Origin: Hypoxylon rubiginosum
Taxonomy: Eukaryota > Ascomycota > Sordariomycetes > Xylariales > Hypoxylaceae
Direction of reading: 5' to 3'
Assembly: GCA_902806565.1 (NCBI GenBank)
Contig: CADCXA010000006.1
Coordinates: forward strand, 744,001 to 808,000
DNA: 64,000 bases
In this document: piece after piece, positions 11,659 through 21,954 of the stretch
Numbering within the stretch: the first letter of the stretch is position 1
Layout: each line of letters starts with the position of its first letter
The notes under the pieces: generated by a model
What the model saw: the letters and a program-made list of their open reading frames with translations, nothing else
Told to the model about the DNA's origin: nothing
Database searches by the model: none
Program-made: the position numbers and the translations under genes

Positions 11659-12733
11659 TTAAATTGTGATGTGCAGACCTGCTACACCCTCGAAATGATA
11701 CTCCGCCTGCGGTGACCTACTAGTCACTATAACCTTCACAACTATGTCATTGTCCTCTTGAAGGCCTTTCAGAAGGGACTGAAGTCTATGATAAAATTCA
11801 TACTCTGCTTCACCTTGCTCGTATATCCTCCCTGTTGTGTGCATTGTCTCGACATTGTCGAGTATTATTGCAATCGAGTGTGGCTTCGCAAACACAATGC
11901 ATTCTCTGAATAATTCCCACAGCCGCTCAATATCTTTAGCCATTTCCTGAAACTTGGAACTTGTGAGATGTTTTTGAAAGGGCCTTTGTGGATCCATGAA
12001 TTTGTCCGCGTGCCTCTCGAGAAACTGTACAGTGAGGTCTTGAATCACAAACTCAAATATGCCAAGCGTTTCTTCCGCAGGTTCGCTGCAGAAGTGAGAC
12101 AGAACTGGTTCACCTGTCGCCTTCTCGTATATTCCGATTAATTCCAGGGCCAGGTCTGTTGTGCGTATAGGGCTGTCGTCTTCTCTAGTCCACTGTATCA
12201 ATAGAATCTCTTGATCTTTAGACTTTATCCACTGGTTCATCTGTTCAATATGGTCTTCTTCGAGTGCATCAATGGCACAGGGTTTGGTCTTGGGATGATG
12301 TTCTAAACATTTACCCATATCACCCATGAACCTGACGACGTCCGGAAAGCACCTATCCCGAAGGTGGGAGGATGCTGACTCGCCCTGCGCTTCCTGTTGT
12401 CGAAGAATTTCGCCTATAGAAACGTCTCCGCCATCTTGTGTATTTCGACCTGGCTGGTAAACGGTTTCTAAGAATCCGTATACTAAGATGTTTCCTATGT
12501 CAGACAATTCTACTATAGTGAACTGCGTTATTAACGAGGCTAATTTTACCTGCATCCTTAACTCTCGAACATTCCAAGCTATGTGCGATTTCTGTTGCAT
12601 TGGAAGAATTATGTATCGCAGTATAGTTCATGATGAAGATGCTCATTGGATTCGTATTCGTAGTATGGTTTAATGTATTATTCTGAGGCGCGCTTGAAGC
12701 AGAATTGCCTTGAATTCTCAGGTCTTGATTCAT
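11659..12733 (-). CDS. STAND-like NTPase core with degenerate P-loop
   Basis: Exon 1 (12550-12733) and exon 2 (11659-12494) are joined by a 55-nt intron (GTAAAA..CATAG, branch TTAATAAC) to give 339 aa. The ATG at 12733 and this intron keep the frame; an unspliced start at 12600 is possible. Residues 150-320 follow the fungal NACHT/STAND layout: WIKSKDQEILLIQW, then a helix, PVLSHFCSE, Walker-B-like IAIILDNVE (about 269-277) and sensor VKVIVTSRS. The P-loop position (about 161-173) reads WTREDDSPIRTT, with no GxxxxGKS/T. The protein stops straight after the sensor, so winged-helix and repeat domains are missing. Residues 7-19 (IQGNSASSAPQNN) resemble the pseudo-repeats of the protein at 6612-7362. 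It may be a decaying or regulatory NLR-like protein. Confidence 0.58.
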
Positions 12734-14158
12734 CGTATGTGGATGCTAAGATGCAGAATGCAATAACTTGGCCTCACACTTTAATAACGGGGTAAGGATT
12801 ATCTTTAATGAATGGTAATCTGGGAAGTTCCTTAGCTATTTGGGCCAAGACTCTGGTGCCATTAATTGTGAGCGAGGTAGTGATTTCAGAAGATAAGTTT
12901 GTAGAGTTGACATCGTAATTGAACCCCCGTTATCTAAAGTTTATCAGCCACAAGGCTTTGTCATGTGCTTGTAACAGGTGGTTTAACTAGGTTGGGTACT
13001 TTATTGCTCGCTGAACAGTCTGACGGTCTCCTTACCCGTTCTCCACCCCCCCCCCCCCCCCCCCCCCCCCCCCCTTCTATTTGTTGCGAATGCCTAACAG
13101 TTCCCAATGCCGGACGCACTCAATAGTGTCAAATGGCAGTCCAGTTCTGGCAGCAGTAAAGTCACCTCTTAACGCCATCGCCAGCCTGCTTTGATGCGGA
13201 GCGGGGATTGTGCCTCGATCATGAGGAACGTTACATTCGCGACCCTTTCGGAGTGGTGAGTCAGAATATTGAATGCCCTTTACAAGGCAGGCGAGGCATA
13301 TTTTCATAGGAATTATAGATATCTGAATCTGATATGAAAATGTCATCTGTATGGTTCATGGTTTGTAATAACGTACCTTTTTATCTATTGTCATTCCGTC
13401 AGCTCTCGTCTCAACTGACCGCCATTTGGATACTGGTACCGCTGGATTTTGGGGAGTCTCCAAGGTGGCGTCAAATGAGATGCATACCTACTCTAGGACG
13501 AACCTGCATATAGTCTGCCTAGCAGCGTCGGTTTTGAATTATTTTAGGTACCTGGTAGGTAGGTAGGTACTAGGAGGTAGGCATGTACTTTGCACTCACA
13601 GCCTGGCACGAAAGTAGGCAGAGTCAGCACACTAGCCGCAGTATTGACGTGGAGATTTCACTCGCAGCACTAATTGCGATGCCTCTTACAAACAGTATAA
13701 AAAGCAGGACTCACAGTCTCATTTCTCCCTGTTAAAGTATATGTTATATAGCAACCTATATAAATAATGCACCGGCACCCCTGAACTACGGGTTGCGTGA
13801 TCACGAGCTCCAAGCTGAACAATATCGTCTCTACAACGTGTTTTCATCATCCCCGCCGACCATCTCCCCGAAAGTGAAGCCAACGAAGTGGCACTGCTAT
13901 AAGGAGATTCTTACTAGTAAGGTGATGGAAAAGTCCTCTTTATTGGCATCGTATTGCAGTCCTTTGAATTAATGTGTTACCTATCTACTTGTGGCCATTT
14001 ATGGTCGTATCAGCGTCAGCACAACTGTAGGTTAGGTACATAGGTAACGTGGCTCGGGGAATCGACCCAAGTGCTGGAACTCCCCTCACATTATGCTTAC
14101 CGCCCTCGACACCTGAATGTTATTTGCGCATCGAACTCAATAAGTTATATAACTGCAC
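12734..14158. other. Intergenic with poly-C tract
   Basis: No firm gene. An 89-codon frame on the minus strand (13077-13346) is not recognised. A run of 29 C lies at 13046-13074, and a GGTAGGTAGGTAGGTA-type stretch around 13554-13570. Confidence 0.5.
13046..13074. repeat. Poly-C homopolymer, 29 nt
   Basis: Twenty-nine consecutive C residues. The length could be affected by sequencing or assembly. Confidence 0.95.
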
Positions 14159-14677
14159 TTGATGTCTACTACGAGATCGCTCATACCAACACTCGACAAA
14201 GCGAGAACCTTTCCTCTCAGTCTAGAAAACACGACTCGTGAAAATCGACATGAGATATGGATTTCTTCTGAAGTTACACCGTATACTCATTCTGAGCAGA
14301 AGCGAGTCTGCTTCCCGAATATCGAGCCATGGAGCCCGCAGGACGGTGAACGGCATTTGAGCAGCGACCTCGAGGCTCTTATTAAAGGGCTGAAAGCAAG
14401 AGATAGGTTCCTCGGGCTAAACGCGGAGATACGCAAGAAATGGTCCATTAAGTTCGAGAATGCGAATCGTCGAATGGAGGGCTCTAATAAATCTTCGGTG
14501 CCGACTATCATGGTGATAGCATGGGATGAAGATGATCGAGAGTACAGCGCGGCAGATGAAGAGCTTTGGGGGCGTTCGTGCAAGGATATGATCATGTTCT
14601 TGAGAGATCACGATGTGGCTTATTTGGGGGTCGAGATCATCCACTGGGACAGGTTGGATTACCAGGTGGTAATTTGA
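14159..14677 (+). CDS. Hypothetical protein
   Basis: A single open frame of 172 aa. The N-terminal 55 residues are polar and Ser/Thr-rich. The centre (about 65-110) is charged and helical, and the C-terminal third has an alternating hydrophobic pattern (PTIMVIAWDEDD, then DMIMFLRDHDVAYLGVEIIHWD) like the beta-alpha-beta unit seen at the start of some uncharacterised fungal proteins. The stop comes immediately after a CAG|GTGGTA sequence that could be a splice donor, so the gene may be longer or a 3'-truncated remnant. No function can be assigned. Confidence 0.45.
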   Translation: MMSTTRSLIPTLDKARTFPLSLENTTRENRHEIWISSEVTPYTHSEQKRVCFPNIEPWSPQDGERHLSSDLEALIKGLKARDRFLGLNAEIRKKWSIKFENANRRMEGSNKSSVPTIMVIAWDEDDREYSAADEELWGRSCKDMIMFLRDHDVAYLGVEIIHWDRLDYQVVI

Positions 14678-15041
14678 CCCGGCCAAGGCCTACCTTACCG
14701 TCCACTAAGACCTTGATGGCCCTCTGATACTTATGATTCCCTTTTTCTTTTTATTATTCAAGAACGGACTGTGAGAGCCGTACGTTGGGGGAATGAATCA
14801 TAAAGACGGCACGGACGGCACGGACCGAGCACTTGCGCGCCGATCTCGGTTTTAGCTGGAGTCGGAACCGGGAGCTTTAGGTAGCTTGACGTAGCTTACA
14901 TATCCGCCGAAAATTAATTCAAACTGAACGTCACCGCTATTCATACGCCGAAACTTTTATTTATTTATTTATGAACCTTCCGCTTCAGACCCTAATGTAG
15001 CCGGTGAATTCTACAAGCACCCAGGGCTCATAAGCAAAAAA
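14678..15041. other. Promoter region of carrier gene
   Basis: No gene. It contains a repeated CGGCACGGACGGCACGGAC stretch (about 14804-14826) and TTTATTTATTTATTTAT around 14956, which may belong to the 5' region of the carrier gene. Confidence 0.4.
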
Positions 15042-16102
15042 ATGGCGGCCGACCAGAAGCAGAAGCCGGCAGAGGCCAGCAAGAACTACAAGGGTTTTGT
15101 GGCTGGCGTTTTTTCCGGCATCGCCAAGCTGACGGGTAAGGATTTTTATCATTTTTATTTTTTTGATATTTCTTTTACAAAGCGAATGCAGTCTAACCAT
15201 GTGACATAGTCGGCCACCCCTTCGACACGGTCAAGGTGCGTCTCCAGACCACCGACGCGACGCGCTTCAGCGGGCCACTGCAGTGCGTCGTGCAAACGGT
15301 CCGCAACGAGGGCGTACGCGGTCTGTACAAGGGCGCGACGCCCCCCCTCGTCGGCTGGATGTTTATGGACTCCATCATGCTGGGGTCGCTGACCGTGTAC
15401 CGGCGCCTGCTGGCCGAGAACGTCTTCTACCGCCACCTGACGCCGTCGTTGCCGGGGTCGACAACATCGCCACCCGAGAAAGAGGGCCCCATCGCTGCCA
15501 CGTCGCACGCCGCGGCGCACCTGCCCTCGTACGGCCACGGCCTCGCGGGCGTCATGGCCGGCGGCACCGTGAGCTTCATCGCGGCGCCCGTCGAGCACGT
15601 CAAGGCGCGCCTGCAGATCCAGTACTCGGCGAAGAAGGCCGAGCGGCTGTACTCGGGCCCCCTGGACTGCGTCCGCAAGATCTACGGCGCCCACGGCGTC
15701 GCCGGCGTCTACAAGGGCCTGTCCGCCACCCTGCTCTTCCGCTCCTTCTTCTTCTTCTGGTGGGGCTCCTACGACGTGCTCACGCGCGCCCTGAAGGACC
15801 GCACCAGCCTCAGCGCGCCCGCCATCAACTTCTGGGCCGGCGGGCTCAGCGCCCAGGTCTTCTGGCTCACGAGCTACCCGAGCGACGTTGTCAAGCAGCG
15901 CATCATGACGGACCCCATGGGCGGGAAGCTCAACGACGGGACGCCTAGGTTTAAAAATTGGTGGCAGGCGGCGCAGACCGTTTATAGAGAAGGCGGTGCT
16001 AAGGGGTATTGGCGAGGGTTTGTCCCTTGCTTCCTGAGAGCTTTCCCGGCCAATGCGATGGCCCTGGTGGCTTTTGAGGGCGTCATGAGAGTATTACCTT
16101 AG
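15042..16102 (+). CDS. Mitochondrial carrier family (SLC25) protein
   Basis: Exon 1 (15042-15135) and exon 2 (15210-16102), separated by a 74-nt intron with CTAAC branch, give 328 aa, normal for the family. All three signature motifs are present: PFDTVK, PVEHVK and PSDVVK, each at the end of an odd-numbered membrane helix, giving the tripartite six-helix fold in the inner mitochondrial membrane. The first repeat (GIAKLTVGHPFDTVKVRLQT) is most like the carnitine/ornithine/YMC1 branch, so an amino-acid-like or acyl-carnitine substrate is likely but not proven. The coding part is GC-rich, and large antisense frames here are shadows of that bias. Confidence 0.92.
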
Positions 16103-16569
16103 AGTATAGATTAACCACCTCTAGATATGTGGGCAATAAAGGATATAGATTTTCATACTTCCTGCTTCACCCTTGAACAGAAAGTGAGGAGAATGTCAGT
16201 CTTGGTGCATCGCATATTCAATAGCTTCATTGACGGGTCTCGTTACATGGGAGTTCTATAAGATGGGACATGCGCAGCTGTGCTGTCAATCTACAAATAA
16301 AGCGTAAGGTTTAGAAGGTTTTAATTTGCAAAAGTCTTGATCCATGGAGGTGAAAAAATGCCATATGGTTACGTTACGGTGTAGCATATGGAAACATAGA
16401 CTACTAATGGCGATCATGGGTCACTTAGGGGATAGTTGAGATGCTTGTTCGCACTGGCATTTTTTTCATTCCCGGAAAACGAGTCTATCCGTGACGGCAG
16501 AGGTGCCTATCGTACGCCGAGTCCATGCACATCCGCCTGTTTTCCCATCCATCATGATTCCATGCGCAT
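16103..16569. other. Intergenic between convergent genes
   Basis: 3' flanks of the carrier gene and of the L22 gene; nothing else seen. Confidence 0.5.
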
Positions 16570-17186
16570 TTAGTCGTCATCCTCATCGGCCTCGTCATTA
16601 ACGACGTTGAAGAACTTGAGCTCGTACACTCCCTTGGAGGTCGAGACGACACGGAGCCAGTCACGGAGCTGCATCTTCTTGAGGAACTTCTTGGTCCTAA
16701 ACCATAGAGTATCAGTATCACGCAGCAAGCGATAAATGGCACCGGGCGGGTAATAGTAACTCACAGGTACTTGAGGTACCGGCCAGAGAGCTCGTTGTGG
16801 GCGATGATCTCGATCTTGCCCTCGCCAGCCTGCTGGATAACGATGGTGTCGCCGAGGTTGCCAGTGCGGCCGTCAACCTTGATCTTGTCCTGAAGGAACT
16901 TCTCGAAGGCAGCGGTGTCGAAGATCTTGTCGCTGGCGGGTTGCTGGGCGTTGATGACGAACTAAGAGGCGCATGTTAGCAATGACTGCACTGCCGATTG
17001 GGAGTTTGGGGGGTTTTTAGACTGGCTTACCTTCTTCGTCGTCTTGGCCTGCTTGCCGGACTTCTTCTACATGATTGGAAAAATTGACCTTAGCCTACTG
17101 TTTCACGCCATGATCTCGCTGGATGCCAGAGAGACTGGGCCAACAGCAAAGCGGTGTCAAGTTATACATACTGTCTGAGGAGCCAT
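16570..17186 (-). CDS. rpl22: 60S ribosomal protein L22e
   Basis: Four exons, 17172-17186, 17031-17066, 16765-16961 and 16570-16696 (introns 105, 69 and 68 nt), give 124 aa, the usual L22e length. The sequence is unmistakable: a Lys-rich start, FVINAQQPA, the RNA-binding core around [11 protein letters not shown] and [35 protein letters not shown], and the acidic tail NDEADEDDD. It is a structural protein of the large subunit near the peptide exit tunnel. A very short first exon with a relatively long first intron is usual for fungal ribosomal protein genes and often part of their regulation. Confidence 0.96.
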
Positions 17187-17896
17187 TGCTACTGATTTAT
17201 GTTATGAACGCAAAGAAGTCGAATCCTGCGTCTAAAAATTGAGGTGGTTGACGGTGGAATGTTGCTGAAGGCGTAGCGGGTTGTAGTGGTGAGGAAAGAA
17301 AAATGTTCATTGAATTTTGCGATTGGAACTTTTTGGTGTATCGAAGCGAAGTGGGGCTCGACGGAGCGATAGGGCAAGATCAAGTGGCCCGTGCATTAGT
17401 TGGAGGGAGGAAAGGGGGGATTTACATGTGCATGGTCACGTGTCAAATTAAAGGTCGTTGACGTTTAATCTGCCAATGCGGCTAGAAGGATACATCTCCA
17501 ACAACGCCACTCTGCGGGCAGCTAGTCACAGTAGGGATATACAGCCCATACAGTCAATATAAACGGTATTTTAGTTCGGATCCCGCGCATGTCCGTCGAT
17601 AGCCTGCAGCTAAAGCAGCATCCACCACTGATGGCAATATCCAAGACAGAATAGGGAAACACCTCGGCTAGTTTATTAACCCCTGAAAGCTTTTGTTAGC
17701 ATCATCCACGTAGGGCACGACGCGCAAGACATGGGAGATTGGGGCAAGACATTATGGTCGCGAGGGAACGATACTAGAAATACATTCTATCACTAGGTAC
17801 GGCCCATAAGACCCAAACAACTCCTTTACGTGTTCTCCTTGAGATTCTCACATTACACGCCTATTTTTCATTTTTGCTGTCTCACCTTGTACTACT
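17187..17896. other. Divergent promoter region
   Basis: Shared upstream region of the L22 gene (minus) and the aldehyde dehydrogenase gene (plus). No additional gene or RNA found. Confidence 0.5.
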
Positions 17897-19576
17897 ATGG
17901 CTGTCGGTATGGCTGTCGATATCACCATCCCCGCCTTTGAGGCGACGCCGCTCGACGACATCGCTCAGATTGCTGCCACGGCTCGCAGCTCATTCCAGTC
18001 TCAAAAGACCAAAGATGTCGAGTGGCGGCTCGTACAGCTTCGCAAGCTCTACTGGGGCCTTACAGACTATACTGAGAAGTTCCAAGCCGCCTTAAAGAAG
18101 GACCTGAATAAACCACCTCACGATGCCATTCTTACAGAAATCCATCACCTTTTTCAGGACCTCGACTTGACGCTAAAAAAACTGAAAGACTGGGTTAAGG
18201 ACGACAAGGACATAGATTACCCCTGGACCTTCGCGGCTATGAAGCCCCGTATTAGAAAGGAGCCCCTAGGCGCGGTGCTCGTCATCGGAGCTTACAACGT
18301 CCCTCTGATGCTTAGTCTCGCACCTTTCATTGGCGCTATGGCAGCTGGTTGTACGGCCGTCCTTAAGCCTTCAGAAAATGCGCCGGCGACCGCCATGGTC
18401 ATGAAGGAGATGGTTGAGAAATACCTTGATCCATCTTCATTCTTCGTCGTCAACGGGGCAATACCAGAGTCCACCGCTCTACTCAACGAGAGATGGGCCA
18501 AGATCTTCTATACTGGAAACAACGCCGTTGCCAGGATCGTCGCAAAGAAGGCAGCCGAAACTCTTACACCCGTGACTCTAGAACTCGGAGGACGGAATCC
18601 TTCGTTCGTCTCGAAATCGGCAGATTTGGCCTTAGCTGCTAGACGTCTACTCTGGGGAAAGACCATAAATGCCGGCCAAATCTGTTTATCACAAAACTAC
18701 GTGCTCGTCCAAAAAGAGGTTGTTGACGATTTCATTAAGTTCTTGAACGCGAGCTACCATGAATTCTACCCCAGCGGCCCCCAGTCGAGTGAAGACTACG
18801 CCCGCATCATCAACGAGCGCCAGTTCGACCGCATCAAGAAGATGCTAGATACGACAAAAGGCAAGATCGTCATGGGCGGCGAGACGGACAGGTCCGACCT
18901 TTACATCTCGCCGACCGTCGTTCTCGTAGACTCTATCGACGACCCCATGGTAACGGAAGAATCCTTCGGTCCCGTCTGGTCCATCGTGCCCTTCGACACC
19001 ATAGACGACGCCATCCGGCTCGCGAACACGGTCGACTCCACGCCCTTGGCACTTATGACCTTCGGGTCCAAATCCGAAAACGCGAAAAGTGAGTTTTTCT
19101 AAATCGGCCAGGTATAGCCGGCCCACTTGACTAACCCTACCTCCTCCCCCTCCGCAGTTCTCGACCGAGTCACCTCGGGCGGCGCCACCATCAACGACGC
19201 GTGGATGCACGGCGCGATAGCGACGCTGCCCTTCGGCGGCGTGGGCGAGTCCGGCACGGGCTCGTACCACGGCAAGGCCTCGTTCGACGGCTTCACGCAC
19301 CGGCGCACCGTGGTCGAGGTGCCCGGGTGGATGGACAAGCTGCTGCGCGTGCGGTACGCGCCCTTCTCGCCGGCCGACTTCAAGCGCCACCTGTGGTTGA
19401 CCGGCAACAGGCCCGGCTTCGACCGCGACGGCAAGGTCCTCCGCGGCCCGGCCTACTGGCTCTGGCTCGTCTTCGGGCTCGGCGGCCCGTCTGCCAAAGG
19501 TGCGTTGCTGCGATGGACGGTTCTCTTTGCCTCGGCGTACGCCGCCTTCTTCCAGTATCGGAAATATCGGATTTGA
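17897..19576 (+). CDS. hfd1: Fatty aldehyde dehydrogenase (ALDH3 class)
   Basis: Two exons, 17897-19088 and 19158-19576 (69-nt intron, CTAAC branch), give 536 aa. This is an ALDH3-type fold: NAD-binding residues around KPSE (157-160), the ELGG motif with catalytic Glu229, and nucleophile Cys263 in NAGQICLSQ. PFGGVGESGTGSYHGK follows in exon 2, and a C-terminal hydrophobic segment (about 500-525) should anchor the enzyme in a membrane. It oxidises long-chain fatty aldehydes to acids with NAD, as yeast Hfd1 and mammalian ALDH3A2 do. An in-frame ATG four codons downstream is an equally good start. GC content rises strongly in exon 2, which explains large antisense frames. Confidence 0.93.
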
Positions 19577-20252
19577 AAAAGTGAGAGAGCGTAGCGAATA
19601 GTTGGGAATTGGCAACGCGCGCTCCTCTTCTTTGGATGAGAAACAGCTTGGGCAGGAGAAGGGATTATTGGCCTCTTTTTTATGCATCAACTTTTGGTAT
19701 TTTTTCGCCTCAGCTAACCCGTGAGAAGATAACGGCCCTCGAACAAAGCCCTAGATTCTCTGCCACCGTTTTGGAAGTATCCTGGTCTTTACCTCCTATC
19801 CATATACCCGACACTACCTGGGAGAGTGACTCCCGAGCAATTGTATTATTACATGAAAGTCTACTCGCAGACTCTACCATGTCTCTTTTTTCTTTTTCTT
19901 TTTTGTCTCTGGCGTTGCGTTTATCGATCATAGATGCGTGGAAAATCAAGCAGGGGGAGTGGATGTGTTGTCTCGCAGCCAAGTGTCATGGGGGATTATT
20001 CTCACATGTGGTCCATCGCGTTGTCTTGTACGCAGTTCGAGGTTCTAAAATAAAAATTTCATGTGTGAAGTTGTGGTATCTTAAATTTCTCATTTGATAA
20101 ACTCGTTGCAGCTAGCCAGCGTAGAAATGCGTAATTCCTATACTTCAAGCTACCTTGCATCGTAACTAAATAAGTTCGATGGCTTATAGCTTGGATGCGC
20201 ACATGGCCTACTAAGACGAGTCCTTTTGCCGATTCCCTATCAAGGAGCAATC
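19577..20252. other. Intergenic between convergent genes
   Basis: 3' flanks of hfd1-like and rrp4. The open frame 19609-20097 has no coding character. Confidence 0.5.
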
Positions 20253-21407
20253 CTACCGCCCTATGAGAGTATCAGCTAGCCTCCGTCCCCTCTCCCCTCC
20301 TAGGTATAGCGTTTCTTCGCCGTCGCCGTCCGCTCTCGCCATCTCAACCGCCTCGTGGTATCCTGTAGTCACCATCTCCTCGTCGACCCGCAGCCCGTGC
20401 TCAATGAGAGCCTGAATGACGCCGCGGACGCGCGCGATCTCGCGCATGGTATCGGGCGGTATGGCGTCGTTCTGGCTCGAGTACACGTTTAGCCCCACGC
20501 TCTCCTCGATGCGCGTGATGCCCGGCCCCGTGCTCTCGGCCGCCGGCCCCTCGCCCTCGATATGCCTGCTGATCCAGATATACCCGTTAACGCCTAGTAC
20601 AACGTCGACCTTCTCAGCGTCGTCCGCAGCGGCACCCCCGCCCCCCGCCGCCCGGCCTACGTCCAGTATAAAGGTCTGGCGCTTGGCACGGACGACACCC
20701 CCACCGCCGCCGGTGCCGCTGACGGCCATGAAGACGCCGTTGCGCAGCTTGCCAAAGCGCAAACTTCGTGTGTGCAGCACAGCACCACCGTCTCCGTATA
20801 GCTGCTGGACCTCGGCTACTAATAAATCACCCTCGGAGAAGAAGGTCCGGATCTGCAGCTCGTCCGTCTCGGTGCGCCGGCGCTGGATGCCGCCGGGGAG
20901 GTTCACAGCGCTCAGCGGGAGCTGGGCGAGCAGCGAGGCGCCGACGTCGACCCGCCACCGCTTCGCTTGCACCTCGACGATTCGGCCCACCACCAGATCT
21001 CCGATCTCCGGCGTGTAGCGCGCGCGCAGCGGACGCACCGACAGTAGCTTGTTGGTCTTGGCGAGGGTGCCGGCGACGGACGATATTATCGCCGGCGGGT
21101 CCGTCGTCGTGTACGTGCCGTGGCCGCTGGAATGGTAGAAAGCATTGTCAGCTCTTGTTCTTAGGTAGGTAGGCAGGTCTAGATACGGGAGGGCAAGGGG
21201 GTCGGCTTACCGCATCCACTGCGGATCTTCTGTGATGACTTCGCCGGGGGTTACGATCGAGTCGCCGTCTGTCCGTCGAGCTCGCTTCGTCGGTCGGGTC
21301 ATGGAAATGTCACCTTCTAGATCCACTCCGCCGTCCGAATCTGAGTCTGAAACATCGCTGGGACGGCGCGTGGGCACTTGCGCCGGCTGTAATATCGTAA
21401 TTGGCAT
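20253..21407 (-). CDS. rrp4: Exosome complex cap subunit Rrp4
   Basis: Exon 1 (21211-21407) and exon 2 (20253-21126), with an 84-nt intron, give 356 aa. After an acidic and basic N-terminal extension with a possible nuclear signal (PTKRARR, about 38-44) comes the exosome N-terminal domain (HGTYTT, then [28 protein letters not shown]), an S1 RNA-binding domain ([24 protein letters not shown]) and a KH-type domain beginning at about 215 with GVNGYIWI. It is one of the three S1/KH cap proteins of the nuclear and cytoplasmic RNA exosome, guiding RNA into the core for 3'-5' decay and processing. A Gly/Ala-rich insertion near the middle is lineage-specific. Confidence 0.93.
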
Positions 21408-21954
21408 CTCGCTGGCGGTAGTTGGTGGGAGTCGAGGTATGTTGGTATTGCTGTTGATTGTCTTGCTAGGAATATTTTTGTCTGGAGCTTTAATGCATCC
21501 TCCCCCTGTAATTCAGCTCTCTAGCCATGCATAGGGTGGACCATTAGACCTGCATGCCCCGCTATTTGATAATGCTACGGATGGGACCCACTGGCCTGCT
21601 ATCGATAACCAATTCCGTGCCTTGGACATAAGCTTAAGGAATGCCGGAAAGCTCGCTGGCCACCAGGCAGCTCTTACATGTGATCTATTTCATACTTTGC
21701 TTGCCTACTTCCTCTTAACCGTCCCTCATATCACATTACATGAAATTACATGAATATTTCCAACTCTAGCTTGCGGTGAAATTCACTCCGCACAGATTAT
21801 AATGCTACAATTTCATTAAAATCCGTAAGGCCAGCTTGGCTAAGCTCTCAAAGCTCTCTGGATTATTATTGCCTTACGTCATCGTGAAGGTTGGTGCGAT
21901 CCAAACACATGGGGCATTCTACAAACATCATCATTATTGTAGCACAGAACTAGG
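21408..21954. other. Divergent promoter region
   Basis: Upstream region shared by rrp4 (minus) and the peroxin gene (plus). No gene recognised. Confidence 0.5.

Noticed and set aside
12500..12733. Separate 77-aa gene in front of the STAND-like core
   Set aside because: A 55-nt intron with good signals joins it in frame to the core, so it is treated as exon 1.
13077..13346. 89-codon minus-strand frame beside the poly-C tract
   Set aside because: No recognisable motif and no flanking exons; cannot be supported as a gene.
15155..15948. Long antisense and alternate frames over the carrier gene
   Set aside because: Arg/Ala/Gly-rich shadows caused by high GC of the true exon; no domains or motifs.
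18845..19690. 281-codon minus-strand frame over the aldehyde dehydrogenase
   Set aside because: A shadow of the GC-rich second exon; it overlaps a clear ALDH with catalytic residues.
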